From: Natrinema ejinorense
Lineage (GTDB): Archaea > Halobacteriota > Halobacteria > Halobacteriales > Natrialbaceae
NCBI RefSeq assembly: GCF_002494345.1
Contig: NZ_NXNI01000001.1
Location: 2,108,001 to 2,172,000, forward strand
DNA: 64,000 nt
Reading direction: 5' to 3'
Numbering within the stretch: the first letter of the stretch is position 1; every line of letters begins with the position of its first letter. Both the position numbers and the translations under genes were made by a program. Shown in pieces: positions 60,120 to 64,000 of this stretch. The notes under the pieces were generated by a model. It worked only from the letters and a program-made list of their open reading frames with translations, made no database searches and had not been told where the DNA came from.

Positions 60120-60836
60120 CTAGATGACCGCGTCGAACTCGTTGTGGCCCTGAATGTCGACGCCCTCGTCGGTCACTTCCGCGAGGAAGACGCCGTTCCC
60201 GGAGCCGGTGTCGCGCTCGACGGCACTTTTGATGGCGCGAGCCGCGACCGACTTGGCGTCCTCGAGCGAGAGGTCGTCCTCGTGCTCCTGTTCGAGGAGG
60301 CCGTAGGCGAGTTGCATCCCGCTGCCAGTGACGGTGTAGTCGTCGGCCATGACCCCGCCAGCGGGGTCGATACTGTAGACGTGGCTCCCCTCGGCGTCGA
60401 CGCCACCGAGGATGGGGTTGATCGCTCGGAACGGCCCGCCGCGGGCGAAGTTACCCGCCAGCGTCGCCAGTGCCTCGATGGGCATCGGCTCGCCGCGACG
60501 GGATTCATAGAGGTTAACTTCGGCCCGCAGCGTTCGGATGAACGACTGCGCGCCGCCGACCGAACCGACGAGCGTGAGCGCGCCGGTCGGGTGGATCTGC
60601 TCGACCTTTTGGACGTCCTTGTTCGAGACGAACCGGCCGCCCAGACTGGCGCGCATGTCCGTCGCGATGACGACGCCCTCGTCGGTCGTGATGCCGATGG
60701 TCGTCGTCCCCGTGGAGTTGACGTTCTCGCCGTAGTCGTCGCCCCCGTTCCCGTCGGGAAGCGAGCCCAGTTCGGGCTCGTAGGGCGAGGGATCGCCGTT
60801 CCCCTGGGGCGTCGACGGCTGGCTCCAGTTATTCAT
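60120..60836 (-). CDS. psmB: 20S proteasome beta subunit
   Basis: 238 residues. A 43-residue propeptide ends at G|T: the mature N-terminal nucleophile is Thr44 in STGTTTIGITT, with Asp60 and Lys77 completing the catalytic set. The remaining fold (SVGGAQSFIRTLRAEVNLYE, SIDPAGGVMADDYTVTGSGM) is typical. It forms the proteolytic beta rings of the archaeal proteasome. Its start codon overlaps the psmA stop by 8 bp, so psmA-psmB is one operon. Sequence quality is typical of a functional gene. Confidence 0.97.
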   Translation of the reverse strand: MNNWSQPSTPQGNGDPSPYEPELGSLPDGNGGDDYGENVNSTGTTTIGITTDEGVVIATDMRASLGGRFVSNKDVQKVEQIHPTGALTLVGSVGGAQSFIRTLRAEVNLYESRRGEPMPIEALATLAGNFARGGPFRAINPILGGVDAEGSHVYSIDPAGGVMADDYTVTGSGMQLAYGLLEQEHEDDLSLEDAKSVAARAIKSAVERDTGSGNGVFLAEVTDEGVDIQGHNEFDAVI

Positions 60837-61569
60837 CGGTCTCCTCCGTGTCGATTTCCGCGAGGATCGACTCGAGTCGGCTCTCCTCGACCGAGTGGAA
60901 CGATTCGTCGTCGGTCGTGATCGTGGCGACGTCGACCGCTTCGGCGTCGACGACCTCCTCCTCGGGCTCGCTGAGTGCGCTCACGGCGAGTTCGATGCCA
61001 CCGTCGACGTCGAGATCCTCACGATAGTGGTCCTCGAGGTAGCCCTGAATGGTGTCGCGATCGCCGCCGATGGCGGCTGCCTTCCACTCGTAGTCCGTCC
61101 CCGACGGGTCGGTTTCGAACAGCTTCGGTTCGCCCTCGTCGATGCCGCCGACGAGGAGCGCGACGCCGAAGGGGCGCGCGCCACCGGTCTGGGTGTACTC
61201 CTGAATGTGGTCCGTGATCGATCGCGTCAGGGTTTCGACGCCGACCTCCTGACCGTATCGGAGCTGTTCGCCCTGTGCGCGGCGACGCGCGAGGTCGACG
61301 AGCTGGCGGGCGTCGGCGACGTGCCCGGCGCTTGCGACGCCGATGTGCTCGTCGGCCTTGTGGATTTTCTCCACGCTCGAGCGCTCCATGAGCGGCGAAC
61401 TGACCTGTCGGTTGGCGGCGAGGACGACGCCATCGGGCGTCCGGAGCCCGACGCTCGCGGTCCCACGCTTGACGGCCTCGCGTGCATATTCGACCTGGTA
61501 GAGGCGTCCGTCCGGGGAGAAGATCGTGATCCCCCGATCGTAGGCCTGCTGTTGGGATTGTCCTTGCAT
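60829..61569 (-). CDS. psmA: 20S proteasome alpha subunit
   Basis: 246 residues. The alpha-ring signature YDRGITIFSPDGRLYQVEYA (~10-29) with REAVKRGTASVGLRTPDGVV (~30-49) is intact, as is KIHKADEHIGVASAGHVADA (~69-88). The alpha subunits form the outer gates of the proteasome. The C-terminus is acidic and divergent. A TATA-like box (61598-61606) lies ~30-37 bp upstream of the ATG. A 6-bp inverted repeat (61607-61622) adjoins that box on its upstream side. It is cotranscribed with psmB, overlapping by 8 bp. Confidence 0.97.
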   Translation of the reverse strand: MQGQSQQQAYDRGITIFSPDGRLYQVEYAREAVKRGTASVGLRTPDGVVLAANRQVSSPLMERSSVEKIHKADEHIGVASAGHVADARQLVDLARRRAQGEQLRYGQEVGVETLTRSITDHIQEYTQTGGARPFGVALLVGGIDEGEPKLFETDPSGTDYEWKAAAIGGDRDTIQGYLEDHYREDLDVDGGIELAVSALSEPEEEVVDAEAVDVATITTDDESFHSVEESRLESILAEIDTEETDE

Positions 61570-61962
61570 TTGGTCTTCACCTTGGGTAAGGGATAGAAAT
61601 ATATATGCCTTCTTCTGAAGGCAACTTCCTCTCCATCGGTGCGTTCGCCCTGGAGTAGTAAGAGCGTACTGCCGGCAGCCTCCCGAGTGCGTCCGCTCTC
61701 AGTGACCACTCAGTATTCGTCGCCACTCGAGTTCGCTCGTCGCTCTCGTACCGTACTCGCGTCAATTCCATCTTACTCGATCCAGCTATCTGCAGGGTAG
61801 GCTGCTATCTCAAGCTTTCCGCTGAAACGAATCCCGTTCCTTGGGTCAGTACGGGATTTCGGACTCCAGTAAACAGCATACCGGTGGCAGTCCCCCAGTC
61901 CTCGCGGTCGGTCGCGGGCTCGAGGGGCTGAGACGCCCGAGCTTTTCAGGGCACGATTACAT
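61570..61962. other. Intergenic region psmA / Nramp-like gene
   Basis: 393 bp with no accepted gene. It contains the psmA promoter (TATA 61598-61606, with the inverted repeat GCCTTC-ttct-GAAGGC at 61607-61622) and the promoter of the rightward transporter. A 72-codon minus-strand frame (61773-61991) has no credible protein character. Confidence 0.6.
61607..61622. promoter_or_regulatory. Inverted repeat upstream of psmA
   Basis: GCCTTC-ttct-GAAGGC is a perfect 6-bp inverted repeat directly upstream of the psmA TATA-like box. It may be a regulator site for proteasome expression. Confidence 0.4.
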
Positions 61963-63201
61963 ATGGAAGAACACAGTACCGCGGTCGACATTCCTGTCGA
62001 AAAGGCAAAAGAAACAATTCACCAATACGGGCTCGGGCTCCTTTTTGCGGCGAATATTTTCGGAGCTGGGTCCGTCTATATCCTGACGCAGGCCGGAACT
62101 AGTTTCGGCTTCGGACTCCTGTGGGTCTTGCCGCTGACGCTCGGCGTCGGTCTGACGATGCACGAGATGTCCGCTCGATTGGCAGCGAAGAACGAACCGC
62201 TGATGGACTACATCAGGGACGTGATCGGACCGGGGGCCGCGAAACCGTTCGCGTTCGGCATCGCATTCATTATGCAGTTCTGGAGTGTTGCCAACTACGC
62301 ACTCGCGGGAGCTGCGCTGGTCTTTCTCACTCCGGTTTCGAATCTGTACGTGGGTATTATCATCACGGCCGCACTCGGTATCTCGCTCGTCGAACTTCGC
62401 GTCTATAGCCGTATCGAGGGAGTCATCGCAACGCTCGTGCTGGCGATCTTCGCCTCCTATCTGGTCATCGTCGCGAACCTCCAGCCGTCGCTCGGCGGCG
62501 TCGCCCTCGGGTTCGTTCCGACGATCTCCGCCGACCTCAACTACCTGACGATGATTATCGCACTGCTGGGGACGACGGTCTACTACCCGAACTTCTTCAT
62601 TCAGACGAGCATGCAACACGAGAAGGACTGGACGGACGTCTCCCGATATCGGAAAGACCACACGGTCGGACTGGCCGCCGTCGTCGCCCTCAGTGCGACG
62701 GTTATTATCGCGGCCGCGATGGCCGTCCCTGACGAGACGCTCACGCTGACCGCACCCGCAGAACCGCTCACCGATATGATCGGCCCGTGGGTGCTGGGCG
62801 TGTTCGTCCTCGCCGTCGGCGCTGCGTCGTTCACGAGCGCGACCGGGACGCTGTTCGCTGCCGGCTTCATGGTGCCACAATCCTACGAACTGACGACCCA
62901 CTTCGGCGACATGTACTTCCGGCGGACCGTCCACTTCCTGATCGGACTGTCGGTCCTTCTCGTCATCCCGATCCTCGCCTTCACCGACTTTACGCCAGTG
63001 AGGCTGGCTCTACTGATGCCCGCGGTCAATGGCGTCATCGGCCTGCCGATCACGGCGCTTGCACTGTTCGCCGCGATCAACCGGTACTTCGAGCCGACTC
63101 GACTCGAGCGCGCGCTCTTCCTCGCGGTCGTCGTCTTGATATTCCTCACGTCGCTCGTGACGGCCGAATCGCTGACTCGTTCGATCCTCGAACTCCTCTG
63201 A
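61963..63201 (+). CDS. Nramp-related divalent-metal transporter-like membrane protein
   Basis: 412 residues with ~11 TM helices. The fold is Nramp/LeuT-like: TM1 GLGLLFAANIFGAGSVYILT (~24-43), with the canonical DPGN replaced by ANIFGAGS; TM3 HEMSARLAAKNEPLMDYIRD (~67-86) keeps the Nramp -EMxARL- pattern. TM6 (ALLGTTVYYPNFFIQTSMQH, ~201-220) lacks the MPH metal motif. Without the Asp/Met ligands it probably does not move Mn or Fe in the classical way; it may be an NrMT-like or amino-acid-type relative. It stands alone, with an unrelated TauE gene 68 bp downstream. Confidence 0.75.
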   Translation: MEEHSTAVDIPVEKAKETIHQYGLGLLFAANIFGAGSVYILTQAGTSFGFGLLWVLPLTLGVGLTMHEMSARLAAKNEPLMDYIRDVIGPGAAKPFAFGIAFIMQFWSVANYALAGAALVFLTPVSNLYVGIIITAALGISLVELRVYSRIEGVIATLVLAIFASYLVIVANLQPSLGGVALGFVPTISADLNYLTMIIALLGTTVYYPNFFIQTSMQHEKDWTDVSRYRKDHTVGLAAVVALSATVIIAAAMAVPDETLTLTAPAEPLTDMIGPWVLGVFVLAVGAASFTSATGTLFAAGFMVPQSYELTTHFGDMYFRRTVHFLIGLSVLLVIPILAFTDFTPVRLALLMPAVNGVIGLPITALALFAAINRYFEPTRLERALFLAVVVLIFLTSLVTAESLTRSILELL

Positions 63202-63269
63202 GACTGGACCGGGTCCGACCGGAAGAGTCAGGCGCGCTGGGACGGACACGTGAATAACACCGCCCCTCC

Positions 63270-64000
63270 ATGTTCGAACTGCCCTTCCAACTCTCACTGG
63301 TGCTGTTGCTCGTTTCGATCGCCTTCTTCTCGGGCATCGGAATCACGACCATCGGTCCCGGCGGTATCTTCGTGACGATCGCCCTCTACTCGCTGACGCC
63401 GCTGGCCTCGAGTCAGGTCGCCGGAACCGCTCACGCGACGTTCATCGTCACCGGTCTCGTCGGGAGCGCCGCCTACGTCTACTCCGGCGAGATGGACACC
63501 GGGGAGGGCCGTGCCATCGCGATCATCCTCAGCGCGACGAGCGTCTTCGGCGCGCTCGTCGGCGCGTACGTGAACTCCTTCGTTTCGCGCTCCCTGTTCG
63601 GACTCCTGCTCGGCGGCGTCGCGATGGCCGTCGGCGGTATCATTCTCTACCGCGAGCGTCGGGGCTTTCGACCGAGCTACGACCTCGAACCGCTGACCCG
63701 GTCCGGCCGGATCGTTCTGGGAGCGCTGGGGTTCGTCCTCGGAGCCTGTAGCGGCCTGCTCGGGATCGGTGGCCCGGTGCTGGCCGTCCCCGCCCTGGTG
63801 CTCGTCGGGGTGCCGATGCTGCTCGCCGTCGCCGCGGCACAGGTCCAGTCGATCTTCATCGCGACGTTCGCGGCGTCGGGCTACTTCCTGCAGGGGAACG
63901 TCTCCGTTCCGCTCGCGGTCGTCATCGGTACGCCGCTCCTGCTCGGCGTCGTCATCGGCTGGCGGGTCGCCCACGCCATCGACCCAGAGCGGCTGAAAGT
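63270..64000 (+). CDS. TauE/SafE-family sulfite/organosulfonate exporter, truncated at the window edge
   Basis: At least 243 residues, running off the right edge. TauE hallmarks: ITTIGPGGIFVTIALYSLTP (~25-44), SQVAGTAHATFIVTGLVGSA (~48-67), and LGACSGLLGIGGPVLAVPAL (~157-176), each a conserved hairpin helix. About seven TM helices are seen. It transports sulfite, sulfonates or related anions in characterised relatives; the specificity here is not known. The start is ATG 63270 (MFELPFQLSL). It begins 68 bp after the Nramp-like gene. Confidence 0.88.
   Translation, partial: MFELPFQLSLVLLLVSIAFFSGIGITTIGPGGIFVTIALYSLTPLASSQVAGTAHATFIVTGLVGSAAYVYSGEMDTGEGRAIAIILSATSVFGALVGAYVNSFVSRSLFGLLLGGVAMAVGGIILYRERRGFRPSYDLEPLTRSGRIVLGALGFVLGACSGLLGIGGPVLAVPALVLVGVPMLLAVAAAQVQSIFIATFAASGYFLQGNVSVPLAVVIGTPLLLGVVIGWRVAHAIDPERLK

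Noticed and set aside
61773-61991. 72-codon minus-strand frame between psmA and the Nramp-like gene
   Set aside because: Its N-terminal half is antisense-like and it overlaps the Nramp start region; no conserved feature is visible.

Overview
The window is a gene-dense, high-GC stretch of a halophilic archaeon (class Halobacteria). Four things support this: strongly acidic predicted proteins; GC-rich codon usage with frequent GTG starts; TATA-like boxes 25-30 bp upstream of start codons with no leader (leaderless transcripts); and archaeal or haloarchaeal marker genes (aIF2-beta with a TRAM tail, S17e, proteasome psmA/psmB, CobY/CbiZ, HalOD1 and Bat-type HTH proteins, a PGF-CTERM protein, tRNA-Ser with a long variable arm). 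The gene complement would fit a Natrialba/Haloterrigena/Natrinema-like genome, but the family assignment is only an impression.

Layout. 1-13.7 kb: the end of a nitrilase-family gene, a membrane protein, a sugar-1-phosphate nucleotidylyltransferase, an aldehyde dehydrogenase, a LutC/LutB-LutA-type lactate-oxidation pair, a divergent TetR/RND-exporter pair with clear palindromic operators, an SCP2-like plus alpha/beta-hydrolase pair, and a 45-codon gene. 13.9-20.8 kb: one 2282-residue secreted protein built from six copies of a ~150-residue helical module and fourteen carboxypeptidase-regulatory-like modules, ending in a cohesin-like domain. 21-24.8 kb: rps17e, asd, a Bat-type HTH regulator, a HalOD1 protein and a Usp protein. 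24.9-31.9 kb: a leftward operon for late cobalamin synthesis and cobinamide salvage (HAD-cbiB-cobS-cobY-cobT-cobD-cbiZ), followed by a D-2-hydroxyacid dehydrogenase. 32-43.3 kb: aIF2-beta, a PGF-CTERM surface protein, several small haloarchaeal proteins, a thioredoxin-like protein, a membrane-protein pair, a CopD-like/TusA-like/sulfite-oxidase-like set, a MaoC hydratase and a nucleotide-sugar epimerase. 43.6-47.4 kb: PEP carboxylase, then tRNA-Ser(CGA) with a duplicated 3' end and an AT-rich foreign-looking gene. 47.5-64 kb: an MBL-fold hydrolase, small membrane proteins, an Nmad3-like protein, a hexapeptide transferase, a DUF4013 protein, an NDH-2-like oxidoreductase, arginase, a DtxR-type regulator, an HTH protein, gyrA/gyrB, psmB/psmA, an Nramp-like transporter and a truncated TauE exporter.

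Two dispersed intergenic repeat families stand out. The first is an ~83-bp imperfect palindrome with conserved termini (four copies: 3279, 20944, 36878, 43370), resembling a non-autonomous MITE/REP element. The second is an ~86-bp hairpin element (two copies: 32003, 41737) whose edge carries the stop codon of the adjacent leftward gene and whose stem shows compensatory changes, so it may act as a terminator. The repeat-built secreted protein and these two repeat families are the strongest candidates for undescribed biology. No CRISPR array, intact insertion sequence, rRNA or replication origin was recognised.
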